Assembly (NCBI GenBank): GCA_037893245.1
Contig: JBAIAA010000119.1
Location: 124,001-188,000 of the forward strand
Source of the DNA: Crossaster papposus
Taxonomy: Eukaryota > Echinodermata > Asteroidea > Velatida > Solasteridae
Direction of reading: 5' to 3'
Length of the DNA stretch: 64,000 nt
Shown: positions 21,026 through 36,000 of the stretch, in pieces
Numbering within the stretch: position 1 is the stretch's first letter
Layout of the letters: every line of letters starts with the position of its first letter
The notes under the pieces: generated by a model
What the model was told of the DNA's origin: nothing
Seen by the model: the letters and a program-made list of their open reading frames with translations, nothing else
Databases searched by the model: none
Made by a program: the position numbers and the translations under genes

Positions 21026-24000
21026 GTAAATGTTCTGATGATAATATCAACTCCAAGTTCAAACTAACTTTGACTTTTGAAAAAAAAATCTGGATCTGAA
21101 TTTACAATATAATTGTCCATTTTTAAGTTTGATATCTATCCGATGTGAAATTCTGTAACCCTTCCTCTATGAGAGTTCTTTATTGCAAGTCAGTGGTACA
21201 TGCCAAATCATTCCATTGAAGGATTCTTTGCATGAAGGGCACTTCTGTAGTTAAAAAATCCAGGCATACGCCTTTGCTTATCACTGTAATACATGGTGAA
21301 CTCATCTTGACCCAGTTGACGGCGATCGCGAAAAAACAAAAATAACATAAGAATAACTGCTCGACGCCGGTTAAAATCAAACACTGTTTTTCGTAATTTT
21401 CTCGGCAGTGTAATGGAATCTAAAATATTTACGCTGCCTTTGTGTGCCAGCCTAGGCGCAGCAGAGATAATTGAATAGACTTTAAAGTATAGGAGAATAG
21501 AAAGGAATTTGTTTGTAAGGTTTTTGTGCACAATGAGTGCACTCATTGTATAATGAGTGCATTCATTGTGTTTACCCATTCGAATATTCCTTTAAAAAGC
21601 CACCCTCCCTAGCAATCGGGAGGGCATTTCTATCTTGCTGTGGCTGGATACACACCATTTTCCCGGACGGCCACCATTTATGATTGTATTAAGTGTAGTG
21701 ATTTTATGTTGTATTTAAAATCTTAGTTAGTGGTCGTCCGGTTCTTCGGTTTGTGAGTATTCTTTTACATTATTTATTAAGGGGCTCTCCAGAAACTGTA
21801 CCTGTCCGTCCTGGCAGACACCACTCAATTTTGCCCGAAGTAAGGGCGGTGAATAAATGTACACATAGAATATTAGAACATCAACGAAATCTCTGTTTAT
21901 TTTGTTATTGTATTGGTCACTGACGGGAGCCCCGCCCAAGGGTGGGACGCCGTTACAGCATCGATGACTGTAAAACTTCGGACAGCTCAGTTAAACGATA
22001 TTTACTACAAAATACAACCCCCTAAATCTACTCATTCATGATAAATCAAGCAATTACCAATGATGTATCCTACCTTTTAAAGGCTTTTTTTATTGGGTGG
22101 GGAGGGGTTGACTATTGAAGTACGTTAAAGTGTAAACAAGGGCAAGGGTTCAAAAGGCAAGACAAGATCTGTTTAAGTGTTGGAGAAGCTTTTTTATTTT
22201 GAATTCAAGTTTCTAATTTGTTGTCCACAGCTCCTTGATGACCTCTCTGTAGGGAATTATGGGATCGAGCAAGACACCAACATTGAGCTACGTCTAGTGT
22301 CTGGGTTGATGGATGGAGCTGACAAACAGAAAATGAAAGGTAAAGATACTGGGTATGATTAGGAGCAGAAATAATTAACAGGTACATGAAGTCAAGTCTG
22401 TACAAAGAGTTTGTATTGGGTGGAGCGATTCCCATAACATATTGGGTCACATTGGCATGGAAAGGGGCACACAATCTGTTTGGTAATAGTTTAAAACAAA
22501 AATACCTCATCTTTTAAAGGGGGCAATGAATGCATTCTTAGCAATACAAAATGTATAGCCTTCAACAAAATCTGAGCAAATTGTACATCGAACAATCGTA
22601 GTCCGATTCACAAAATTCAGATTGGGATTGATTGGCACAGTTGCTGCATAACAACAGAAAATGTGATTTTTTTTTAGGGAGAAAAAAGACAAACAGAAGG
22701 CAAAGAAAATCTGGGAAGAAATCATCTGCAGAGAAAGGAAGTAGGCAAAGTAACAGAGTTAATTCTACTGAGGAAGGTCACATGAGGTCAGCTGAGCCAG
22801 GGGAATCCCCGACCTCCTCAACAGTCCCGACCACCACAAGCAACCAATCAGCAGGTACAATTCTACCCATTTGGTATCAATGTTGTAGACGAAGTCTAAG
22901 TGTGAGTCTGAGTCCATTGATGTCACATTTGTACCGAAATCTCAGCCCTTTGCGTCAAGTCTAAGTAATTATTTGAAGACTTTATATTCAAAAAACAATG
23001 AACGCCATTTTGTTATCTTTTGGAAATCTCTGGTGATCGACCACTGCCTGAATCCTGCAAAATTCTGCAGTGGGTTTACCATTGAGCTATAAAGCAGCCA
23101 AAAATGGAACAAACAGCCGCTAAGTGCCCTATTACAACAAGGGTTTCCACACATCGACCCTCGGTATGCAAATGTTTCCTATCCTTGACACATAACTTAC
23201 ACCTTGATTAAAGCTCTATGGAGAATGTGCATTAAGCATGAGCAGTTTGAAAGTACAAAGTAACAAATAACCTCAATTCTGCAAAATCATCCAGCAGTAG
23301 TTTATACCTTATGACCTGGATCCTAGCCGCATTATCCTCCAGTGACAAAAACCCCAAACACCCTCAATCCTGCAAAATCCTGCGATGTGTCAACTTCCAA
23401 ATGCCCTCAATCCGGCAAGGTCCTGCATTTTGCAATGAGAAATTCAGTTTGGAGAATTTAGGATGGTTAGGGTTAAAGTTTTACAAAATGTATTAAATAT
23501 ATCGCATTTTGAAAATAGACTCTTTAATTGTAGTCTCAAGTCCAAGTTGTACCTATATGACTAGAGTGTTCTACAATACTTGCTAACTCTTTTGGAGAAT
23601 GGTTTATGAATTTATGTTTTTAGGGGAAAAGGAGAGAAGAAGACGACGAAGACATAATCATGTTGAAAAGGAACAAAGCCGTAAAGACTACAAACATCAA
23701 GATGACTCAGTAGAATCCCAAACCAGCTCTTCAAGTTTTGACAAACTCGACCTGTTTCTGTGGATTCTGTGCCTTCCACTGATCACAATCAACGTCATCC
23801 TCAGCATTTGGTCTCTTCAAGTCACCTTCTCATCTCAAGATGACACCAACAGACGAACAACCTCAGGTGCTGAAGAGCAAGAAAATTAATTTATAAGATC
23901 CTGGGATTTTAATGTTAAAAAAAAGTATCCCCAGTTAAAAAAAAAACAGTTCGTGCTGGGATTATTTTTAAATTTACTGGACTTCGATCCCAGGCGGGTT

Positions 24001-27000
24001 CAGGTTGAAATCTGATGGGTAGCACACCCTGATATTTCTAGCCTCGCTCGCTGCAAACCGGTTGCTAACTCCAGACCCTGTTGACTGATAATAAACTTGT
24101 TGATAAACATAATTAACTTACCTAATTCTTTCTTCACAGGACGAAAGAGAAAAAGAAAACGACGACGAGGAAAAACAAGAACAAACTTGTTATTAGATGA
24201 AGGTGAAAAACAAACTACAGATGATAAAAAGGGAGATCACTCTGATAACACGGGGAATTCACGCACCTCGGCAGAAAAAACAGGTAATTGAATTTGGCTT
24301 TATTTAATATGGTTTATACACTAAAAGCTATACTAAATCTTACGTGCACTCTTAAGAAGACTCGAAGCTGACTCTCTTTTTGTCTCAACTTAATTTTTAC
24401 AGGGAGGAAGAGGACAAGACAACAAGAGAAAGCCAGACAAAACTCGTTAGATGAATTAGACAGCAGACAAACTACCTCAGATGATGAAAAGGGAGATCAT
24501 TCAGAAGACTCGGGGGATTCTAACAACTCGGCGAAAAAACCTGGTAAAATTTTGATGTTGGGAAGGGAGGGTGGTGGATGGGGTAGGTGGTGGATGGGGT
24601 AGGTGGTGGATGGGGTAGGTGGTGGATGGGGTAGGTGGTGGATGGGGTAGAGTATTGATGGGATGTGATGTACTCATACCAGTGTTGCATTCGAGTCCCT
24701 GCAAGTCCTTTTACAAGTCCAGTCGCAAGTCCTTTCATAAAGCCAGTTGCAAGTAACTGGTTGAACAATGACAAAGGAATGCTTTTCTAAACAGTTCATA
24801 TGAACAGATAGTGACTTGACTTGAGACTGAAGGACTTGTGATGGACTTGCAGAGACTCTAATATGTCTGACTCATACATGTAAGGATATTTTTGACTCTA
24901 CATCTCCTCACAATGCCCATCCTCTACCCTACCCATCTCGTGGCACAAAAAAGAAAACCAACATACAACTCTAGTCACATATGGTCCGGGCCTGGAATCG
25001 AACCCGGGCCTGGAATCGAACCTGGGCCTGGAATCGAACCTGGGCCACATTGGTGAGAGGCCAGTGCCTTACCATGCTCAAAATACCCATGGAATTTAAA
25101 GAGACGGTTTTTTTAAGTTCCTTTGGATTGTAATTTGTTTGATTGCCAAAATTGTGCAGCAAGACATGGGTAGTGGCTTTCTTTTTTTTTAGTTTTGTGT
25201 TTTTTCCCCTACTTATTTTGGTCAAAATCTGCTACAGCCATTTTGTATTGGTGTTTACCTGCAGGAATAATAAAAAAAAGAGGCATGATCAAGAAAAACT
25301 CGGGAAAGAGAAGAAAAAGCAAAAATGTTGCCAAGAAATCCACTTCCAAAGGAACCTCTGGTAAAACAAGTAAAAGTGATAAGGCTGAAGATAAGTTGGT
25401 CAACTCAAAGGATTCCAGCGTCTCATCATCAACCAAGACCACTGCAAGAAGTGACAACCAATCAAAAGGTAAATTCTCAATTGAATCGTTGGTTTTGTTA
25501 TAGTACCTCCAAATAGGCACTTAGGGAGACAATCCCATAGAGATGTACACAAACTTAAAAATGTCCTAACTTGTTTACCCTAACCCTTTTCTCTAAGATC
25601 GTCGAAATTTATGCTATTTAGACCAAAATCTGTCATTCTAGGACATAAATAACTCTCAAATATTGTTTTTTAGGGTAGCTAGACACTTAGGGAGACACTG
25701 AAATGTCTCCCGAGTGCCACTGTCTTCCTATTACCTAAAAACTTACGCTAATTTGTCTCCCCAAGTGCCTATTTTGAAGAATTATTCACTAACATAATTT
25801 CATAATTATGTTTAGTTATGTACAAGAGCTGCTCCCCCCCCCCCCCTCCCCCTCCATCCCAAGAATTCACAATCTTACTCAGGTGGCCGGACTCGATCGA
25901 ACCCACAAACTCTTGCTTAGAGCACATGTCTTACATCAGTTCCAATGATGTGGCAGATTTGTACAGCAGTCTCCACTTCTGTGAAGGATTTATTTTTCTG
26001 TTAAGATTCTGACTACAGTACATGCATGTATTGACTTTATTCATGTATTGTGTTAGTACTCCTCATTCATGAATACAAATGAAAGTGGAGTGACCAATCA
26101 AATTCTATGGTTTTCATACACTTTAACCACTTAAAGATAGTCCATGGGCCACGATTCAACATTTCAGTTATTGATACCACCGGAGGTGGCACATTCTAGT
26201 AATTATTTTCAGAATGGTTGGTGTATCGGATATATTTTGATGTGATAACTGAACAGGTTTCACGTGAATCCATTATCCACAGACATTAACCTATCTAAAA
26301 ACACCATGATTCTTTGCCTAAGAAGTTTCAATATATTGTTAAAAGAATATGGCCTGAGCGTTTAGCACTTCCAATTTGCAGTTAAAGTTTTCAGTTGTAA
26401 ATGTCCCCAACTAACAATGACAGTTAATTTGGTTGGAATTTAACTTCATTTTAATATTTCTATGTTGAAGTCAGTTTTTTCAAGCAAGCCAAAGGCAACA
26501 ACATACTTTTTGTTGTTCATCTTTAGGGAGAAAGAAGACAAGGAGACAAACAAATTCTGCCCAGAAACTATCTTGTGAAAAGAACAAAGAATCCCAAATC
26601 CAGCTGTTTGTGAATAGCTCTTTGAGATCACCAGTTTGTCTGCAACTACATCCGTCCACTACTATCTCAGCATTGAAAAGACTTCTACAAGACAAAGTGG
26701 GTGTTGAACCAGAGAAACAACATCTATTTAAAAGAAAAAGCCATGAGGTATGATATAGTCCTGTAAAATATGTTCTTTTTAAATTCCTCCAATTCACTAT
26801 TCTCTATCCTCTTTACAGTTTTTAGCCCCATTTTTAGCCAGTTCGTAGCCCCATTTTCACGAGGACCTGCGATTTCCCGCCAATGCGACTAGGTCCAGTC
26901 GTAGGTAGTCGTGGTTATTTCCTGTGATTTGAGCCTAGTAGTCACATTGTAAAACCAGTCATTTAACCTGTAGAAGACTTGTTGCCGACGGATAGCATCA

Positions 27001-30000
27001 CTAATCACACAACGAGTGGTAAGGTCCTGTCACACTACTAGCTACGACCAATCGTGCGTCAGGTGCCGTATGTTTGTGACTGATTGTGCGCCTGTTATTT
27101 ACCTGTGATTTCCCGCAACCAGTTCAATCTTGCGACTAGGGCCGGTCGTGAGTAGTCATGGATATTTCCTGCGATTTGATCCTAGCAATAGTGCTGGGCG
27201 AGTAGTGATTTTGTTTTTACTCGAGTACTCGCGAAGAAATTACTCGCAAGTAATCGAATACTCGCGATTTTTCACAAGGTGTTAAATTACGATCACAAAG
27301 CATAACGGTAATTTCAATAAATTTAAAATATACTAACGTCCAAGGCCAGTCACAAACATGAAAGAGAAAAATCTCATTGTCTGATTTATCTTTGCTGTCG
27401 CGCCTAAAAAAAAAAAGAAACTATTTCACATGATTGAATTTATTGCTGAATTAATTTACGATCCCATCGACACAAACCCAGAATGTGGTTTTGAAATCTG
27501 ATATCTGCAGAAGTATGGCTTCCATTGTATAAAGTCAAGTCATTTCGCGTCGTTCCATCATACGACCACAACTTAATCAGTACTTGTAAACAATCATCGC
27601 TTGCTAACAATCACTACTCGCGAGTATTTATTGCTACTCGGGCTGGCACGAGTAATCAAATAGTTACAAAAACGCGAGTAGTGCTACGAGTGGCAAAAAC
27701 TAATCACAAGTAGGCGAGTACCCGAGTTACTCGCCCAGCACTCCCTAGCAGTCACATTGTAAGACCAGTCATGCAACCTGTAGAAGACTTGTTGCTGCCT
27801 GATAGCACCACTAATCACACGACTATTGCACGACTACCCAAAACTATGTACGAGTGGTAAGGTTCTGTCACACGACTGGCTACGACCAATCGTGCGACAA
27901 GTGCCGAATATTTGTGACTGATTGTGCGAGTGGTAGTTCTGTGTATCATAAGTTGTATCATAAGTTGTATCATAAGTTGTATCATAAGTCGTATCATAAG
28001 TCGTGGAAAGTCATGCGACTGTCATACGACAGAAGAATCATACGGTCATCCATGACAATGAAGGGCCACCCATGACTAGCTGTCGCACGACAAATGAAGA
28101 CTAGGCTGCGACAAGATGCGACTACTTCATAAACAAGATCAAAAACCTCTCTGTGGCATTTTTCAGTCGTGTGAATACCCAACACTACAAACGACCACCC
28201 AAGACTTGTAGTACGATTTTTCTAAGATTGCCTGGGATTTCCAGTCGCAGCCTGGTCAAAAGTTGTCATATATTCTAGTTGGACTGGGGCAGAATGTCAT
28301 CTTAATGTTTGTTTTATTTGTTCACCTTCCTAATTTAGCTTAATGATGGAAAGTCACTCCAAGAACTTGGAATAGGTCAAGACACCAACATCGAGCTACG
28401 CTTAGTGTCTGGGTTGATGGGTGGAGCCGATGATGAACAGAAATCAGCAGGTAAAACTTATACCAGGTTTGACCTTAGCAGTAGTCTGGGGCCTGTTTTG
28501 GTGACCGTGGCCAGAAACATGTTTGTGACGTCAAATTGATAACCAGAAACATGTTTATACATAAGCGCAAAAACGCTGAACCAAAAACAGTATCAACAAG
28601 TTGTGAACAAACTGGCGAAATTCCTTGCGAAATTCGAAATAGTACCTTGAGGCCAAGTTGTAGACTTAGACTTTTTATTACATGCCACTTGAAATGTACA
28701 AACTTGCGAAATAAGCATGACAAGCTAGTTTTCCAACAGTTTGTTAAATGACGTGTCCTTCCACCATCTTAAACGCACTGTAACTGAACTTTGAACTTTG
28801 GTCAACCAATGACCAAAGCCGCGAAAACGCTCAACCAATGACCAAAGCCGAAACATGTTTCTGGTCAAGGTCGCCAAAATAAGCCCCTTCTTATACCACA
28901 ATCAAGTAAAAACAGTGGTGGTCAAAACCATCCACAAGTAGTCTGCCTGGCGAGACTAGTGAGAAGACCCTCTTCGCTAGTGACTAGTGACAAACAAAGG
29001 CAAACCCAGCTATTACACACAGATTCTTGTGTGAAAGCAAAGTAAATTTGACGTCATGAAACAGAATTAAAATATATTCAATTTTTTCACATTTGCAGCA
29101 TACCACTCAAAGAAAAATGACAAAGTGATTCTGCAATCTCTGTTTTTAGTAGATAACCCCTGATTACAGAATCAATCCCCCATGACAATAATTGTTCTGT
29201 TGTAAGTTTGATATTCATGTGTTTATAACCATACCACAGAGAATTCAAGAGAAAAGACCAGCGAAGATTTAGGGAGGAAACAAAAAGGAAAAAGAAAAGC
29301 TTCTCAGAGAAGAACAAGCCATTGCTCTCAAGACACAGCTGTGGGTAACATCTCAGCACTCAAGGCATCCACTGGCCACTCATCAGAGGAAACACAAAAA
29401 ATAGAACAGCCAAGAAAAGACAATCCTGGGAGAGGGCAAAAGAGAAAAAGAGAAGATGCCAAAAGGACAAGTTGTGGTAACCTGGATAACCTAGAGGATT
29501 TTCCCATCCCGTTAGCAGCTAGGGCACCCACTAATCACCCATTGGAGGAAACACAAAAAGTAGAACAGCTAAAAACAGACAACAATTCTGGAAAAATACA
29601 GAAAGGAGAAAGAAAAGGTGCGGAGAGGGCCAGCCTTGAGGATGAAACACACGAACAGTCAAAGAAAGGCAATTCTGGGAAAAGGCCAAAGGGAAACAGA
29701 AAAGCTTCCAAGAGAAAGACAAACCTTGGAGGTTGTGAAAACACTGCTAACTTGGAAGATTCTTCTATTTCTTCAGCAGTTAAGGCACCTGCTGGTCAAA
29801 TATCGGTGGAAACACAAGAACAGAAACGAAAACGGCCAAGGAAAGGCAACGATTCTGGAAGAATACAGAAAGGAGAAAGCAAAGGTTCTGAGAGGACAAG
29901 TTGTAGTGGTGAAGAAAACTCTGGTAACTTGGAAGATTCTTCTATCTTGTCATCAGCTAAGGCATCTGATGGCGAACTATCGGTGGAAACACAAGAACAG

Positions 30001-33000
30001 AAACAAATACAGCCAAGGAAAGGCAACGATTCTGGAAAAATACAGAAAGGAGAAAGCAAAGGTTCTGAGAGGACAAGTTGTGGTAGTGAAGAAAACTCTG
30101 GTAACTTTGAAGATTCGTCCATCTCCTCAGCAGCTAAGGCACCTAATGGCAAACTATCGGTGGAAACACACAAACAAATACAAGAACAGCCAAAGAAATG
30201 CAACAATTCCAAGAGAAGGCAAAAGAGAAAAAGAAAAAGAAAAGCTACCAGAAGGACAAGCCTTGGTGGTGAAGAAAACTCAGATAACCTGGAGGATTCT
30301 TCCATCTCAGCAGTTGAGACACCCGCTGGCCACCCATCGGGGGAAACACAAAAACATAAACTGGACCCGCCAAGGAAAGACAACGATTCTGGGAGTACAC
30401 AAAATAGAAAAGCTAATGAGACAGGCCTTGGTGTTGACAACAGTTCTGATAACTTGAAGGAATCATCCATCTTCCCAGCAGATAAGGCACCCAATGTTCA
30501 CCAATCAGGAGAAACAAGGGAACAGAAACAAGAACGACAAAGGAAAGGCAATGATTTTGCAAGAATACAGAAAGGAGAAAGAAAGGGTGCAGAGAGGGCA
30601 AGTTGTGGCGTTGAAGAAAACTCAGATAACCTGCAGAATTCTACCATCTCATTTAAAGCATCCACTGGCCAAGAACAAGACAATTCTGGAAGAGAGGGAA
30701 ACAGAAAAAGAAAAACTGACTACAAATCACCATCTGGAGCAAAAAAGATTACAAAGAGCCCGGCTCATGACACCAAGGAACATATCTTGCATGATGTGAG
30801 GCCTGATTCCTGCTCATCACCAGCAGTCAGCCCTGCCACTAGCTGCTCATCATCAGAGACTGGTAATATTCAACTTCATCTTTCCAAACATTCACATCTC
30901 GACTACATAAAGCAGTTCCATTGGCTCCCATTTGACAAACGCACCACATATAAGACGGCATTAATGATGTACAAAGCTTGTATAACTCATCCCCAGCATA
31001 CATTTCTAGTTCACTAGAACTTACAACAGAAACAAGGAAACTTGCACTCCCAAGGTAACCTATGTATTCCCCACACTCCAAGGAAAGCAAGAGACAAGGG
31101 TTTTAAGAACAATATATACAGTTGCTTTTGCTGTAATTTTGTTTAATGGATGAATTTGGGGTTTACACTGACTTATTTGACGTTTTGAGTTCATAAATGC
31201 TGGAGAAATCAAGAAAACCAATCATTTTCTTGTAATCCGGTTCCCTGACCCCACTTATATAGACGTTGGGAAATTGTAAGGTCAGAGAATCAGTCTAGGT
31301 GGCTTGTACCCCTTCACAAGTGTGTGATCAATTGCAAAGAAAATGTGGAATAACTAAATATGAAAAATGAGGAGCCGTGTTGGAAATTGATACAAAAATA
31401 TAACTTCACTTGAAAATGTCAACACCACAAGAGCCATTATTTTACAGAATGCTTCAGACTTTTATTCCAAATTGCAAATGTATATTTCCTTTAAATCTTC
31501 ACTGGTGATAGTCAGGGAATATTATCAGATTTCTGGCAAATCTGGGAACAAATTCCTTACCACGAAATTTCTTCACCAATGACCATAAAAGGAGTTGTTT
31601 ACGTCTTACTCACGAACTGGAGGCTATTTATAAGCTATTTATGACTGGGAATAAAAATATGGTTGGCCGGTATTAAAGGCCCCACTCACTTTTGGGAATC
31701 TCGAAAACCATAAATGTTCACAGATTTACAAATAACTTACATGGTATAAACATGATGATGTTAGAAGACTTCCCATGGAATAGTTTTGCCTGAAATGAGT
31801 AAAACAATTGGTTTTGGTCTCTAATCCGCTGATCCCGGTGAGAAATCGTTCAGAAAATTTTCTTTTTTTTCTTGGACATGAAATGACCATTGAGGCTAAA
31901 ACTTTCGCAAGGGAATTTTACTACATATATCTTTATTCACAGAAAATATGGATTACTTCATTGGCCAAAGAACAATGCTGTGCGATGCCTTTAAACAAGT
32001 ATGTTTAAAACCGGCTCAAGGACCTGAACATTGTTAATGCCCTCGCGTCTAGGCCCATGAGCTGGTTTTAAATATATTTGCTTAAAAAAGACCAACCACA
32101 TATTTATTCCCTTACTTACACACACACAGTACATGAATAATGAGTCAACAGCTTAAAGGTAGTATACACCATTTGCAGATATCGAAAAAATTTACTACCG
32201 AATTATTAAGAAATATCTTACTTATTTAAAAGTAAATAATGATTGTAGGCATCCAGCAAAATGAGGGCCCTAGATATCCTGTAACTGTTCCAAAAAATTG
32301 AATTGTATAAACCAAAATTCATTCTCGCCGTCCGGCGAGCGCGAAAAAACAAAGATAACATAAGAATAACTGCTCGACGCCGGTGGAAAACAAACGCTGT
32401 TTTTCATGCTTTTCTCGGCATCCGTGAATGTAAAAATTCGGACAGGTCAGTTAAACGATATTTACTATAAACTACAACCCCCCAAATCCACCCATTCCTG
32501 ATAATTCAACAATTTACCAATGGTGTATACTACCTTTAATCATTCTATAGGGCTGAATCTTGTACAAACCACTATTTTAAGTGTTCTGTTTCAAGTTTTT
32601 TATTTTTATACCTTAGTTGCTGGGCCAGGAAAAAACAGCAGTGATGCTGAAGAATCGCAGGATAAAACATCAGTCACTGCTTCATTAGCCAGCCGATCAA
32701 AAGGTACGTGGGTGTGATATGATAAAGGTGAACTTTACAACAGCCCTTGTCTGTTTTTGGAGCCAAAAACATTAATTGCTCATGAAACAAAAACTACTTG
32801 CGAATCTGATTGTGTATAATCATTTGTTTTGGGTTAATTTTCACATACAGGGAGAAAGAGGACAAAAGGGAGACGGAAACACCCCAAGAAGAAACCAGCA
32901 GAAGGTGAGGGAGATTGTAAGGTCCTCAATCTTGATAGACTCCAGCCAGAGGGTCAGAATGCTGCGGGTGTCAGAGAATTGAACCTGCAACAAGGAAAGG

Positions 33001-36000
33001 AAACTGATAATGAACAAGAGAGACCAACAGATGAAGCAACTGAGAAAAAAAATGATCATCAAGAGATATCATCATCTGAAAAACAGACAGAGGTCAGTGA
33101 ACAGAACACCCAACAAAGTAAACCTACATCACCTGAGCATCTCCAACATGAGCAGGGTTCTCATCAAGAGATAGCAACACATGAGAACCAGGTAGTTGAG
33201 CAGAAGCAGGCAAATATTGCACAAAGTCCTCGACAAGCTAAGCAGAAAGTGACAGAGGTCAGTGAACAGGACACCCAACAAAGTAAACCTACATCACCTG
33301 AGCATCTTAGATATGAGCAGAGTTCTCATCAAGGGATAGCAACAAATGAGAACCAGGTAGTTGAGCAGAAGCAGGCAAATCATGCACAACGTTCTCAGCA
33401 AGCTAAGCAGAAAGTGACAGAGGTCAGTGAACAGAACACCCAACAAAGTAAACCTACATCACCTGAGCATCTCAGACATCAGCAGAGTTCTCATCAAGAG
33501 ATAGCAACACATGAGAACCAGGTAGTTGAGCAGAAGCAAGCAAATCATGCACAAAGTCCTCAGCAAGCTAAGCAGAAAGTGACAGAGGTCAGTGAACAGA
33601 ACACCCAACAAAGTAAACCTACATCACCTGAGCATCTCCGACATGAGCAGGGTTCTCATCAAGAGATAGCAACACATGAGAACCAGGTAGTTGAGCAGAA
33701 GCAGGCAAATCATGCACAAAGTCCTCAGCAAGCTAAGCAGAAAGTGACAGAGGTCAGTGAACAGAACACCCAACAAAGTAAACCTACATCACCTGAGCAT
33801 CTCGGACATGAGCAGAGTTCTCATCAAGAGATAGCAACACATGAGAACCAGGTAGTTGAGCAGAAGCAGGCAAATCATGCACAAAGTCCTCAGCAAGCTA
33901 AGCAGAAAGTGACTGGGGTCAGGGAAAAGAACACCCAACAAAGTAAACCTACATGTACATCACCTGAGCATCTCGGACATGAGCAGAGTTCTCATCAAGA
34001 GAGAGCAACACATGAGAACCACGTAGTTGAGCAGAAGCAGGCAAGTCACCACAAACAGATTCCTCAGCAAAATGCACGTAAAGTGGGAGGGGCCAGTAAG
34101 CAGAACATTCAACAAAGTTTACCTACATCAACTGAGCCTAAAAAAATGAGACAGGAGCGGGATGATGATCTTTACAGGCCCGACCCAAAGATAAAGTCAA
34201 CTCTTGAAGCAGGGAAACAGAGAATGATGACACCATCTGCACTAGAAAAACATCAACCTGACCGACTTTGCAAGGAGAATTTGTCTTCAGAACAAATGCA
34301 ATGTGAGTAATTAAATGTACAATGTATAAGGTTGATGGTTGCATGAGAAATTCACAGCATATAAATTGTGAGAAGTGAATTTTAAATGTGAGAAGTAAAT
34401 ATTAAATATGATGACTCATTAAAAGGACACTCTGTCCTGAAATTGCCCAATTGGACTACAAAACTTATTTTAAACTAAATGATGCTCATCAGAAAGATCA
34501 TTTAAAAGCAGGATTTAAACATCCACACAACTATCTTTTAAAAACTGTTTTTTTTGTGTTATTCTTGTGTAGAACGAGTTTCTGGGGTCAGAAAAGTCAC
34601 ATTTTGTGCATTGGTGCCGTGTGCAATTTATGGGAAACACACCACGTATATCATAAATTAAATGAAAATGGCAAGAAACGCAAAATGTGTACAAGACGTG
34701 TCCGATGTAAACAACCAGAGTTTTGTTTGTCTTTCCTTGGGAACGGTAAGATATTAGGTCGGTTCCTTTCATCCATATGTTTGAAACGGGATAAGTAAAC
34801 AATCCAAAACATGATGTATTTTGGGAGATTTCAGGAGATAGTGCCCCTTTAATTATTCAATGGCCTATGTTTATCTTTTTTCCTAATAATGGCTCGAGAT
34901 TTAGTACCTTCAGCACTCCAGCCAGCAATTCAGGATCCATCCACTCTGTGTACTCCTCCTGCATCAGATTCCAATCAACTAACTCAACAAGTAGCAGAGG
35001 TCAATGTTGCTGGCAACTGTAATCCTGCCTTTCTTGGACCATCATCAGGGAATACAATCAATTACATTACAGTTAACCAGGGAGCAACATCAGGTAAAAA
35101 CAGTTTGGTACTTGTATTTTCCCAGATTGAAGTTGAAGATATTATTCCTTTTTCAAATGTACAACAAGCAGCATTTAACGGAGATGGTTGGGGGTTATAG
35201 AAAGAATTTAAGGGCTAGGAAGGTTTTCTGGAATCACTCTACCCTCACCATGGCGTGGATCCAGAAAGATGAGGGGGGGGAGTTGAAACCTACTTTGTCA
35301 CGGCGCGCAGCCTTCAGAAAAGTACTTTCTTCTATTTGCTTTGTACATTTGTATGCATACATGTAAGTCTCTCGGTAAAAGGATATTCACGAGATTGGAC
35401 ACCACACGATAAAAGGTCTTTAAAACAACATGTATTTTAAAAGTTAGGTAGAAAAAGGTTTAGCCTTATTGTTAAACAAGAAAAAAAAATTTAATTGCAA
35501 CTATTTCAAGAAAAATGTGAGTTAAAACGGTGCTGTCGGTGTCGCATTAATGTTTGCGAAAAACTATAATTTTTCTATATAAAAGAAAGACATACGGCAG
35601 ACTAAATTCACAATTCTATGACAAGTTTGATTATTAACTTATCTTTGTAACTATTGTTCACCTAATGATCCGAAACAGTCAAGGTCACCTAAAATTCACG
35701 AGCTTTCCGAATGTTTTTGGATGAAGTTGTGAAAGAACGCTATTGCATGAGGGTGCATTCTTCGTTGGTCAATCCCCCAAACCAGCTCGCGTCCTGACCA
35801 ATCACGTAACTCGACTCTGCAGCACAATAAGACTGTCAGCTGACCTGATCAGGTGATCTGTACTGTAGATGTCGTGTGCTTAGCCTTTGAATGCAATACA
35901 ATTAAGGCATATACATGTTGACTGCAATAAATACGTTAACACATGTATTTTAGAAAGCGTAACTCTTCAACTTTCCAGCAAATAACAAATTTTTGCTTAA

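Noticed and set aside
29618-30457. 279-aa ORF overlapping the repeat-rich receptor exon
   Set aside because: A second open frame created by the repeat structure; the chosen frame continues through both splice junctions.
33093-34100. Regular repeats resembling a CRISPR array
   Set aside because: The repeats are in frame, contiguous and coding, with no spacers; eukaryotic context.
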